This document shows, piece after piece, positions 21,729 through 30,900 of a DNA stretch of 40,546 bases. This DNA comes from a virus. The translations under genes were made by a program, and so were the position numbers. The notes under the pieces are model-generated. The model was given only the letters and a program-made list of their open reading frames with translations, searched no databases and was not told the DNA's origin. Where the stretch lies: positions 1-40,546 of the IMG/VR virus record IMGVR_UViG_3300031772_000094, one strand, 5' to 3'. Each line of letters begins with the position of its first letter. The stretch's first letter is position 1.

Positions 21729-22493
21729 TTATTTTTTTCTTAATTCTACTTGGCAACTTCGACAGAGTTGCTTTTTAAACATCTTTTTTGAATACTCTAC
21801 CTCCTCTTTAGACATGGGATTCCCGCAATTTTGGCATTCGGCATAGATTTGCGGTGAATCTTTCTTAACCGGTGCTGGAGTATCAGGAATTTCAACGCCA
21901 GCCTCTTCTTTGTATTCGCTTTTTCCGTAAACATCGGCGGCGATACCGAGTTGAGAGGCGCATTTCTTCAAGGCATCTGTGGCAGCCGCTTTCAAATCGT
22001 TTCCGAAGTCAACGGCTTGCGTAGGTTTATCTTTATAGAATTTTATGTCGGCCCGGCCGAATTGTGTTTTGGTGATAGTATCTCCCTTTTGGCTTTTGGC
22101 CGTCAATTTTCCGAGAACCCAAACAAGATTTCCTTCCCGTCCTTGATTGATTACTTCAAAATCCCATAGCCAACCGAAAGTGAAGTTAAGAACTTTCTGA
22201 ATATAATTGCCGGTGACATAATCAAAAGTCTGTCCGCCTTTTCCTTTACGCCGGAGAATGTATTGTGGAGGAGTTTTTTGAACCAACCGGAGAACCTGTT
22301 TCTCGGAAACCCAAGTCGCCGGAATAAAGTATTTTGAATTTTCTTTAATAGGTTCCAGTGCGGTTGGAGTGAAAGGGACCGGTAGGGTTTGAACTTTCAC
22401 GACTACTTCCTGGCGTCTTATTGACGCCGGTTTTTTGTGAGTAATTTTTTTAACTCTTTTTACTTTTTTCTGTTGTGATTTCTTTTTTTTCAT
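21729..22493 (-). CDS. Rad52/Rad22-like single-strand annealing protein (254 aa)
   Basis: The core resembles the Rad52/Rad22 family: GGQTFDYVTGNYIQKVLNFT, FGWLWDFEVINQGREGNLVW, VLGKLTAKSQKG, GRADIKFYKDKPTQAVDFGN and LKAAATDALKKCASQLGIAA. That order of strands and the DALKKC helix is typical. An N-terminal basic stretch and a C-terminal zinc ribbon (AECQNCGNPM and LCRSCQVEL) are added. It should bind single-stranded DNA and anneal homologous strands with the PD-(D/E)XK nuclease. Confidence 0.85.
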   Translation of the reverse strand: MKKKKSQQKKVKRVKKITHKKPASIRRQEVVVKVQTLPVPFTPTALEPIKENSKYFIPATWVSEKQVLRLVQKTPPQYILRRKGKGGQTFDYVTGNYIQKVLNFTFGWLWDFEVINQGREGNLVWVLGKLTAKSQKGDTITKTQFGRADIKFYKDKPTQAVDFGNDLKAAATDALKKCASQLGIAADVYGKSEYKEEAGVEIPDTPAPVKKDSPQIYAECQNCGNPMSKEEVEYSKKMFKKQLCRSCQVELRKK

Positions 22494-22497
22494 TTTT

Positions 22498-22560
22498 TTA
22501 TTTTTCTCTAAACATACCGGCTAAAATTACTACGACGATAAAGAATATAATTACGTCCAT
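22498..22560 (-). CDS. Tiny membrane peptide (20 aa)
   Basis: The ATG overlaps the preceding stop (TAATG), coding MDVIIFFIVVVILAGMFREK and TAA, 4 bases before the annealing-protein start. One transmembrane helix with a basic end. Such a short frame can be chance, but the overlap on one side and close fit on the other support translation. Confidence 0.45.
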   Translation of the reverse strand: MDVIIFFIVVVILAGMFREK

Positions 22561-22709
22561 TATAGCCAGTGTTCGATTGACTCTAATAATATAAATCCCG
22601 CGATTACGACCGATGCCCAAAACCAATACTTTGCTTTAGGGAATTTGTCACGGGTTTCTTCTTCGTAAGAATTGCTTATTAAAAAATTTCTAATTTCGCT
22701 GTGTGTCAT
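22560..22709 (-). CDS. Small single-helix membrane protein (49 aa)
   Basis: Polar N-terminus (MTHSEIRNFLISNSYEEETR), then a transmembrane segment (YWFWASVVIAGFILLESI, residues 28-45). It starts one base after the HTH gene stop and ends in TAATG overlap with the next peptide. Second gene of the early operon. A role at the host membrane, such as exclusion, is possible. Confidence 0.6.
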   Translation of the reverse strand: MTHSEIRNFLISNSYEEETRDKFPKAKYWFWASVVIAGFILLESIEHWL

Positions 22710-22710
22710 T

Positions 22711-22866
22711 TTATTTCTTTACCAATTCTTTTACGACCTTTCGTTTATAATAGAAAAACAAGTGCTTTGAAATGCCCGTTAATTTACAAATTTCCTTTTG
22801 ATTTAAGCCATTTGCGAGGTATTTAGCAATTTCCCCTTTTCTTTGGTTAGTTTCGCGTCTGTTCAT
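22711..22866 (-). CDS. Small HTH protein, first gene of early operon (51 aa)
   Basis: A single helix-turn-helix: NQRKGEIAKYLANGLNQKEI, CKLTGISKHLFFYYKRKVV. It fits small resolvase- or LuxR-type HTH proteins (GLNQKEICKLTGIS). The promoter lies so close that the mRNA would begin about 3 bases before the ATG, so a nearly leaderless start is likely. It may control its own promoter or an early switch. Confidence 0.7.
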   Translation of the reverse strand: MNRRETNQRKGEIAKYLANGLNQKEICKLTGISKHLFFYYKRKVVKELVKK

Positions 22867-22875
22867 ATATTAAGA

Positions 22876-22904
22876 ATACTAAGTGAAAGGTAAAATTCCG
22901 TCAA
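22876..22904 (-). promoter_or_regulatory. Early promoter, sigma70-like
   Basis: Minus strand TTGACG (22899-22904), exactly 17 bases, TAGTAT (22876-22881). Five of six and four of six consensus bases. It lies between a terminator and the first early gene, pointing to the early operon. The start point would fall near 22869, with ATG at 22866. Confidence 0.7.
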
Positions 22905-22932
22905 TAGAATTATCCACAGATTTTAACACAAC

Positions 22933-22960
22933 AAAAAGCCACATTTTTGTCAAATGTAGC
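22933..22960 (-). terminator. Rho-independent terminator of the lysis and tRNA transcript
   Basis: Minus strand stem GCTACATTT / AAATGTGGC (9 bp, one G.U pair), 5-base loop, then TTTTTGTTG. It separates the late transcript (lysis genes and tRNA) from the early promoter. Confidence 0.85.
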
Positions 22961-23028
22961 CTCTTGTTATAAATACAGAGTTAGGATCTAAAACATCGAC
23001 CCTGCCACTTGGCAGAATTAAATCCGTG

Positions 23029-23105
23029 CGGACCCGGGTGGAATCGAACCAAGCCATCACTCCTGTTGACAACAGGGTGTTCTTTATCCATTGAACTACG
23101 GGTCC
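23029..23105 (-). tRNA. tRNA-Asp (anticodon GTC)
   Basis: 77 bases. Acceptor GGACCCG / CGGGTCC perfect (7 bp); D arm GTTC / GAAC; anticodon loop TTGTCAA with anticodon GTC; T loop TTCGATT. The T stem has only three of five pairs and the first anticodon-stem pair is a mismatch, so the gene is somewhat worn. CCA is not encoded. The 5' end directly abuts the stop codon of the transglycosylase gene, so it must be cut from the late mRNA. A small hairpin CTGCC-AAGT-GGCAG lies 3' of it (23000-23013). Confidence 0.85.
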
Positions 23106-23735
23106 CTATTTATAAAATCCTTTAATTGCAATATTGTTCCATTCGATAAATCTTTCCGTTATTTTACACTTTTGGAAGTTGCTTTCCTTTACCAAAAATC
23201 CTTTCTCCATCAGTTTAGTTATTATCGCTATATGCCAGCTTTTCGGATACTGCAAAATCACCCCTGCTCCTTTTACAGGGACGGTGTTCCCTTCAAGTTT
23301 GCTTAAATCCGTTTTAAGAGGAATATCCAATCCCCAGAATCTTACGGCTGACATACATTCGCATCTAATTTTAACATAGTCTCTTATTTTCGGCGGAAGT
23401 TTATAAAGCCAGACTTCCATGCTTTGCTCCCATCGCCAATATTGTTCGTCCTCAATCATTTGCAGTCCGCACCTCCGGTTATCTTTTTCGTTGTAGATAT
23501 TTCCTTCGCATTGCTCGTCAAAGGTGGATTGAACTATCTGGAACGGCCCGATTCCATACCGGCATCCGTTTGTATTACACACATTCCTTCCCCCACTTTC
23601 CGCTTCCACGATGACCTTCGCTATCTCGGAGGTGTAAGATGACCTCTCTTGGGCCAATGTCCTACTGCTATCGCAAAAAATCACAACCAGCCCTATTCCC
23701 AGAGCGAGTATTAACTTTTTAAGTTTAGTAGGAAT
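23106..23735 (-). CDS. Lytic transglycosylase-like endolysin with N-terminal signal (209 aa)
   Basis: The catalytic part has VIVEAESGG with the presumed catalytic Glu and GIGPFQIVQSTF, as in SLT/goose-lysozyme-like enzymes that cut the glycan chain. Eight cysteines suggest disulfides outside the cytoplasm. The first ATG/GTG (23684) lies inside a hydrophobic segment; the open frame continues upstream through KLKKLILALGIGLVVIF, a good signal anchor, and the only plausible initiation point there is an ATT at 23735, 3 bases after the holin stop. I take that start with caution; otherwise the gene spans 23106-23684. Confidence 0.75.
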   Translation of the reverse strand: MPTKLKKLILALGIGLVVIFCDSSRTLAQERSSYTSEIAKVIVEAESGGRNVCNTNGCRYGIGPFQIVQSTFDEQCEGNIYNEKDNRRCGLQMIEDEQYWRWEQSMEVWLYKLPPKIRDYVKIRCECMSAVRFWGLDIPLKTDLSKLEGNTVPVKGAGVILQYPKSWHIAIITKLMEKGFLVKESNFQKCKITERFIEWNNIAIKGFYK

Positions 23736-23738
23736 AGG

Positions 23739-23984
23739 TTATTTACTCACAAAGAATTTCCGAGCCAAGCCGTAAAGGAAAAGGATGGCGGTAATAGTGG
23801 AACCTAAACCAATTATTACGTTAACAACACCGTCAATGACCTCATTAAGATTGTCGGGCGTAATATCCACAAAACCGAACATCGGAAGCAGAAAAACAAT
23901 CAACGGGATTAAGGCTTTTAATGTAAGCGATATTTTCGCCGGGTTAACCGAACTGCTATACCATTTTTTAACTTCGTTTTCCAT
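23739..23984 (-). CDS. Holin-like membrane protein (81 aa)
   Basis: Two transmembrane segments, ALIPLIVFLLPMFGFV and VVNVIIGLGSTITAILFLYG, with a short loop and a basic end (LARKFFVSK): the build of a class II holin. It lies between the two peptidoglycan hydrolases. Start MENEVKKW at 23984 is chosen over an ATG 13 codons upstream that would overlap the M23 gene. It should form the lesion that times lysis. Confidence 0.75.
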   Translation of the reverse strand: MENEVKKWYSSSVNPAKISLTLKALIPLIVFLLPMFGFVDITPDNLNEVIDGVVNVIIGLGSTITAILFLYGLARKFFVSK

Positions 23985-24029
23985 ATTTATTACTAATATT
24001 ATTACTAATAAATGGGGCTCCAAATCCCT

Positions 24030-24803
24030 TTAGATTTCAAATGCTTTACCTAAAAGATAGCCATAAGGAAATACCGACCATCTTTCTATCAGAAAACGTC
24101 TTGTCTTTGGCCCGCAATAACCTATGGTTGGGGTTAAGAAATACTTCTCCTGTAATTTTCTTACTGCTGTCATTGTCTTTCCTCCAAAATATCCAATCGG
24201 TTCAAAATCTACTTCCTCTCCAAGTTCTAATTTGAGGCATGTTTGTAAAAAAGAAACATCATCTCCGGAGCGGCCGTAATACAAATCCCGCGCGAAGTAA
24301 ATCGGAAGCCGGTCACCTTCTCTTATCAGGTAAGGAGTGGGATCAACGAAATCTCCGTATTCGCTTTGCTTTCCTTTTATCGCCACCGAAAAATGCAAAT
24401 GCGTTCCATCTCTGGGATATTGTGGCGTCACTTCCGGCCGGACAAAACCAGTGTTGCCCATAAGGCCGATAACTTCTCCTTGTTTTACTTGCTGATTACC
24501 TCTTACTTGAATTTCAGAAAGATGCCAGTAAATAGTTCTAAAAGAACCGTCTAAACTTTCAAGATAAATTCCGTTGCCTTTTGTTTTCCATTCTGTCTCA
24601 TATACTAAATCCTTAACTATTCCATCGTGAGCGGCCAATATCGGTTCGCCATATCCTTGCTTTTCTCCACCGACAGATATATCAAGTCCATTGTGACCTT
24701 CTAATCCAAAGTTTTTATAATATAAATCCCGATTCACTCCAAACAACTGACTAATATTATTTCCCCACTTGAAATCTTTAATAGGATATTGTAGTTTAAT
24801 CAT
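24030..24803 (-). CDS. M23-family peptidase with peptidoglycan-binding domain (257 aa)
   Basis: A LytM-type metallopeptidase (residues 1-160) with zinc ligands His 37 and Asp 41 in GHNGLDIS and His 137 in THLHFS, plus catalytic His 94 and His 135. It cuts peptide bridges of the wall. A PG_binding_1 domain follows (residues about 175-250: GRSGDDVSFLQTCLKLELG and YFGGKTMTAVRKLQEKYFL). There is no signal peptide, so export would need the holin, or the enzyme is virion-bound. It follows the giant gene after a 134-base gap. Confidence 0.9.
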   Translation of the reverse strand: MIKLQYPIKDFKWGNNISQLFGVNRDLYYKNFGLEGHNGLDISVGGEKQGYGEPILAAHDGIVKDLVYETEWKTKGNGIYLESLDGSFRTIYWHLSEIQVRGNQQVKQGEVIGLMGNTGFVRPEVTPQYPRDGTHLHFSVAIKGKQSEYGDFVDPTPYLIREGDRLPIYFARDLYYGRSGDDVSFLQTCLKLELGEEVDFEPIGYFGGKTMTAVRKLQEKYFLTPTIGYCGPKTRRFLIERWSVFPYGYLLGKAFEI

Positions 24804-24819
24804 ATTGACCTATTTTAAT

Positions 24820-24826
24820 TATAATG
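24820..24826. promoter_or_regulatory. TATAAT box in the gap before the lysis genes
   Basis: ATTATAAT is nearly symmetrical, giving TATAAT on both strands. On the minus strand it lies about 20 bases before the M23 start; on the plus strand 15 bases before a small frame at 24841. No good -35 box is seen for either. Confidence 0.35.
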
Positions 24827-24840
24827 ATATTTGGTAAATT

Positions 24841-24945
24841 ATGGAAGATAACATGGAAGACAATCTTAACTTTTTCATTTTCAAATCTCTTGCCAAAATC
24901 GCAGGTATTTTAGGCATTATTTGGATTATCGCCTCTCTCATTTGA
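24841..24945 (+). CDS. Possible membrane peptide, only plus-strand gene (34 aa)
   Basis: MEDNMEDNLN and then a hydrophobic helix (FFIFKSLAKIAGILGIIWII) before TGA. It fills the gap between giant gene and M23 gene and overlaps the giant gene's end by 8 bases. A TATAAT box lies upstream. A 32-codon minus-strand frame in the same place lacks such features. The evidence is weak; an antiholin-like or regulatory peptide is imaginable. Confidence 0.35.
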   Translation: MEDNMEDNLNFFIFKSLAKIAGILGIIWIIASLI

Positions 24946-27900
24946 CGCTTTTTATCCACCTACTGAAATCAGTAGTGCTGACAATCAAACTCTTTGAGGC
25001 CGCTTTTATCCTTTCTTGAAGTATCAAATCGGTTATATCGGCATAATCGGTTTTCATTTCTTGAACTTTCTCTTTTGCTTTTATATTGTATTCGTGAACC
25101 ATTTCGCGGGCTTTTTCTCTCTTTCCGTCGGCCAAGAGATTCATTGCTTCTTCTCTCATATTGTCGTATTTGTTTTGCAAGGAATTAAAAGTATCCCAAC
25201 CTGATTGATTTAATCTTTGCTCGGGAGATCGGCCGCCTAAAAATAATCTTCTAACCGCCTGTTCTTCGGTCAATTTTTCCTTCGGTTTGCCAGTAGCGGT
25301 TCTTAATTCTCCGCCGCCTTCCAATGCCATTTCTATCAACTCAACTTCTTTTATGGCCCGGGGTGTCGGGAATTTTGCGTTTAACACCCATTGCAAAGAA
25401 GGCGGAATCGCTATCTTCAATACGCCTCCTTTAATTTTATCGGAATCGCCATCCCATAGGCCGGTCGCAATATCGCTTAATCCTTCAAGAAAACTCGGCA
25501 CCATAGATTTGCCGACAAGTTCAAAAATTCCGAAACCCAATAAGGCAAGAGGATAAGCCAGAATAGCGGCATTCAATAAGAATCTGATAAATTCTCCGCG
25601 TTCACCTTTTGGCAAGTCGGAGATAAATTCTTTTGTTTTTCCTTGTTCCCTCGCTTTCTTAAAATCTTTTAGCAATTCCCGCGTTCTCTGATTTCTTAAC
25701 ATCTCGGCTACAAATTCGGCCTGCTTGATCGTAAAAGTATTGTATTGGTAATAAAGATCTCCGATAGGGTTATCAAAAATAACTGGTTTTTCCGTAAGAC
25801 CATATCTGAATTGCGTCATATCGGAAATGTCTCTTGCGTATGTTTTTGCTTCTTCTCCAAAAGCATCCGTAAGTTCCGGATATAATTGTGCAAATTTTCC
25901 CTTTCTCGCAAGCAATTCCATATTTTTTGTGGCGGCTAAAGCGGAGGCGACACGGTTATTAAACTCGGAAAGTTTTCCGAATAAGTTCAGCAATCCGCCT
26001 ATTCTGCCACCTGCCGCGTTAAACTCATTATCAATTACATTATCCATTTCCGTAAGCACGCCTTGTTCTCGCCAGTAATCCCATTTTGAAGGCCGGAAAA
26101 AGTCTATAAGCATTTGCCCGTAGCCGGCGAAAGCGCTTCTATAAACATCAATCATATTTCCCCGGAGTTTCGGAATCGTGTTTATCCAAAACTGCGTTAA
26201 GTTTACGGCATAAAAAGGAAGAGATCCGGAAAGATCAACCCAATAGCGAAGCATTTTATTAAATGGCAAAGCTTTTGTTGCCAATCTCGTCGGCACAAAA
26301 CTTTTCGGAATTTCAAGCACTTCTGTAATTCCATTCTGCAGTTCAACTTCAACTGGCTTGCTTAATCCAGGAATATGCGTAAGCGCTTTAACTATCGCTT
26401 CATCAAGGCCTTTTAAGTATGTATCAATCTTCCCGGGCCGGCCGAGAAATCTGTTTAATCTGCCTTTCATATAGACTCTTGATAAGAAAGGAATTTTATC
26501 TCCATAGAAACGCATAAATCTTTCGAATACCCGAACCGGCGGAGATAAATGAATGTATCGTCCGTGAATGCTCACCATCGCTTTTAACGCTTTCCAAAAA
26601 TCTTTTTTAATCGGCAATCCGCCTTTTCTCTGCAAAAGCAATCTATTGAATGCCCCGGCCGGGAATCTTTCTGACAAAACCGCGAATAGTTCGTTGGGTG
26701 GAGTTTTCGTTTCCTGAATAATAAACTTGGCAGCGTCGGTTAGTAGGTTGGTAATATAATTTTCCCGCCTGTTCATTGGTTCAAGCCCCATACCCTGCCT
26801 GGCTTCGTCAACCATATCGGCAGTTTCCTTCGCCATCATTCTTGCTTTATCCACGACCATCGCTTCTTTCTCCGATAATTTAATATCTTTTTCCGGATTA
26901 TTGATCGCTTCAAAAAGCCGTTCTGACTGTTCGGTCATACGTTTCTTGCCTTTCACGAGCATCATTAAACTTTCGCTTACTCCCAAAGATTTCTGCCATT
27001 TTTTGATTTCCGTTACTTTTTGAGCGATAAATTCTTTTTTGGCTTTGTCTCCCGCAAAAACAGGAGCGATTTCTTTCCCTACGCCAATTTTTCTAAAAGT
27101 GAATGAAGGAGTTTTGAACAAATCAAGTAATCCTACACGTTTAAATTCTCTTTCTGCTATTTCTTCCGTGACCAACACTTTTGTTTTAGGTATTGTGATT
27201 CCTCCTCCAAATTTCTCTTTAACTTTTTTAAGCATTTCAATAAACACGTCCGCCTGTTCAGGAGTCATTTTGAGCATTGAATCCACGCCGGTATATGCTT
27301 TTGCGAATTTCGCGAATTGAATATCGGTAATATCTTTTTGGCCCGCTATGATATGGGCTTCTGCTTTCTGCTCTTTTGTGGCTTGCAGTTCTTCAGGCAA
27401 GATTCCTCGTTTTTCCCTACCCATTTTTCTTATATCAGCCATAGCGTCAAATCTTCTGCGGGCTTCTTCCAATGTTGCGAAAGTTTTTATTCTTTTTAAA
27501 ATACCGGTGGAATAAGAAAGAACATAGGGTCGCGGGACCGATTGTTGCAATCTCCTTAACCGCAATCCGTATTTTTCAATCACTTCGCCGGGCTTCATCG
27601 GTTCTGCCGGCACTTTTTCCTTGACGGCTCTCGGCACTTTTGCCCGAGCTGATTGGATTACGCCTTTCTCTTGTAAGGATTTCACGGCATCAGAAAGTTC
27701 AACAGGAATCGGTCTGCCTTCTTGCACGGCCAAGATAACCGCCTGTTCTTCGGGAGTAAATTCTCCGTAGTTTGCGATATTTTCGGAAACACGACTATAA
27801 TATTGTTCTACTACGTTCATCGCTTTATAACTTTTATATGTTCCGTCTTTTTGGACAAAAACCGCATCCACAAAATCCACTCCGAGAAGATTTGCGTATC

Positions 27901-30900
27901 TCTGAATTTCCATTATTGGAATTTCTGCTGTTATATTCGGCTGATAATTGGTAGCGATCACTATTCCCCCGGAATTTGTTTTAGCGACTAATTCCGTAAT
28001 TTTTTTCTTTATTCCGGTAATATTACGAAAAGCTCGCGCCACGATTTGATAACCGTTGATTTTATTTCTACTATCTAACCCTATTAAAGAAATTGTCGGA
28101 ACATCAGAATTGATCGTTTCAGAAAAGAAACGCGCAATCGCCCCCGGATCACGCACCTGATTATTTTCGCTAACAAAGTTTTCATCTTGTATAATTTGTT
28201 CTATTTCGGTGATTGGGATTTTTTCCGGCTTAACTTCTTTTATTCCTTTAGTGGTTTGGGTGTAGATTTTAGTAAGTTGAGGTTTAGTTAACAAATTATT
28301 TTCTACTGTTCTTGCGGCAATTCTTATATACTCAAATTTATTTCTGCCTATAATCTCATCTAATAAATCTTGAATGGTATCTACTTTATATTTACCAGTT
28401 TCTAATTCACTTTCTACAATTCTAATAGCATTTCTAATATATTTTTGATTTTCGGCAGTTTTGGTATTTATAATATCATCAAGAATTTCAGGTATTGATT
28501 TATTTTCCTGTGCTTTCACAAACTCCTCCGCACTCTTATACTTACGGGCTTCTTGAGCTAATGGTTCAAGTTCTTTGGGGATAGTTGGAATCACAAGTCT
28601 TGGTATTCGCGGAGTATATTTGATAACTTCTCCACCACCTTCTTTGGGAATCCATCCATATTCCGTATGATTGATAATAACTCCCCCCGCAAATTCAATC
28701 CCCGAACTTTTAAATGTTTCCTTTAATCTTGCAACCGACATAAGATCGGCTTCCGATGGAGTAGTATCTCCGGATGGGTGATTATGAATAAAATAAACTT
28801 TCTTTGCTTTTGAGAGCAAGGCGGGTTTAATCGCCTCTGATGGATTTAACATTGAACTATCCACATCTCCGATAGAAATAAGACTTGCGTTTATCACTTT
28901 ATCGTCTTTGGTAAGATTCAGAAAAAATACTTTTTCTCTGGCCTCTCTTTTCAATTCGGAAAATATGTCGGCTACATCGTTGGCTGATTCTATCTGAAAA
29001 CTTTTTGCGTAGAAAAATCCCGATTCCTTTAGTTTCAATCTGACATTTGATTTTCTTAATGCGGGAGTTTTTTGCAATTCGTTCAGTGTATTCTCACCGT
29101 AATTCAAAGCACCTTCTCTGACAAATTCCCCGAGACCCAAAGATTGCTCCCTCATTAACATCGGTGCGGTTCCTTGCACGACATTAAACAAATCAATCTG
29201 TTCGGCCGTGGATGTTTTCAGGAAATCCTTTAGATAGTTTTTGTTGAAAACAATACCCCTACCTTTACCTTCAGATTTTATCTGCATCACCAAATAAAGA
29301 TTTTGATTCATTGATACTTTCTCCGGCTTTTTGAAATCGGCGTGTATTTCTCTATTAAAAGTAATTTCATCTGTCTTTGAGGAAAGATTTATTTTATTGT
29401 TCTTCTCGTCAAGATTGAAAGTTATGTCATTTAATTTGGTTTCGGGTGTTTCGTTCAGTGCGTTCAGCAATTCTTCCCGGCTGACGGTAATATGATTTTT
29501 TATTTCTTTCGGAAGGATTTTTTCGTATTCGGGGAATTTTCCGTCAGTTATCCTGCTTACTATTCTAAAATCGCCGAACTGAAATTGAATAAATTTATCA
29601 TCTATGGAAACATTTATGGCGTCTTCGGGCTTGGCCAGTTTAAGCACTCTTAAAAGTTTTTCCGCCGACTTTCCAGGCAATAGCGTTTCAAAATCTGCTT
29701 CTATTTTTGCCGGAATATAAAATTGATACAAACGAAATGAATCGGTTGCCGTCACTCTTAATTGATTTCCTTCGTTCTTAATAAGTATCGAAGCGAGTTC
29801 CGGTCTCATTTCGCTTGACGAAACGGCTTTAATTGTTCTGTTTAATCCTTCTATCAATCTGTCCGAAATAACACGAAACTGCGGTTTGGCTTTTACCTCG
29901 GGAATAAGAGGAAATTCCTCTATAGAAGTTCCTTTAATCTCAACTCCACCAACCTTTCCTGACATTCCCTCTATCATTACTTCCTCTATGCTTTTTCCTT
30001 TAAGAGCATCCGGCGGTAAAACAATCTCTCCTATTTCTCTACTGGCGGTGTATTCAACAGAAAATTCCAAATCAGTGGCGACTATTTTATTTTTCAAAAT
30101 GGCTATACCTTCAATCATTGGTAATCTTTTACTCGTCGCAATTTTAACAATATCAAATATCTTGCTTTGAATATTCCTCGCTGGAGTTTTTTTGACTTTT
30201 GCGGGCTTTTCCGGTGGCGGTTCTATTCCTTTCTTCTGCATAAAATCGGTGGTCAATTCAAATTTCTGTCCTATCTTTTCTTCGGGAAATACACCCTCTT
30301 TGATTTTTTCCTGTTCTTTTGTAAGTTTTGAAGGTTTCTTTAAAGACCACATATCAACCTCAACTTCTCCAGCGGACATTTCCACAATTGCCCTACCGTT
30401 ATCATAAATATTTTTTAAAAGCCCCATTTTTTCTCCCTGCGATGTAGTAAATTTCACAATATCCAATTTCTTAAAATCTCCAACCTCTATGCCATATCCT
30501 TCCTGAAGTTTTGCAGGATCGGCATCTTTATAAAGCACTGGCGGATAAAATTCGTCCAATGCTTCTTCGGTTAATGCTTCTTCGCTGATAAGTAATTCAT
30601 ATTTTCCGTTGCCTAAATCCTTAACAACTTCTTCGCCGATTTGTTGCGCGGATTGCGTATTATATTCATCGATTATTCCTCTTAAATTTTCAGGAACAAT
30701 CTTTCCAGCCCGGATAAGATTGATAACATATCCCAACTGGCTTCTTGGTTCTTCAATGGCCGATACTCTTGCTTTCGTTTCGGCGGTTGGGGTGTATTCA
30801 TCGGTTTTAGTTGTATGAAATACTTGTTTATTATCATCAAATTTTGCTTCACCATCGCCTTCTTTTTCAAGTCCCGCCTCGTAATCTTCATCGGTTACTG

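Noticed and set aside
29170-29240. EQIDLF in the giant protein as a clamp-binding motif
   Set aside because: It falls in the last strand region of the clamp domain itself, where similar sequence is expected from the fold.
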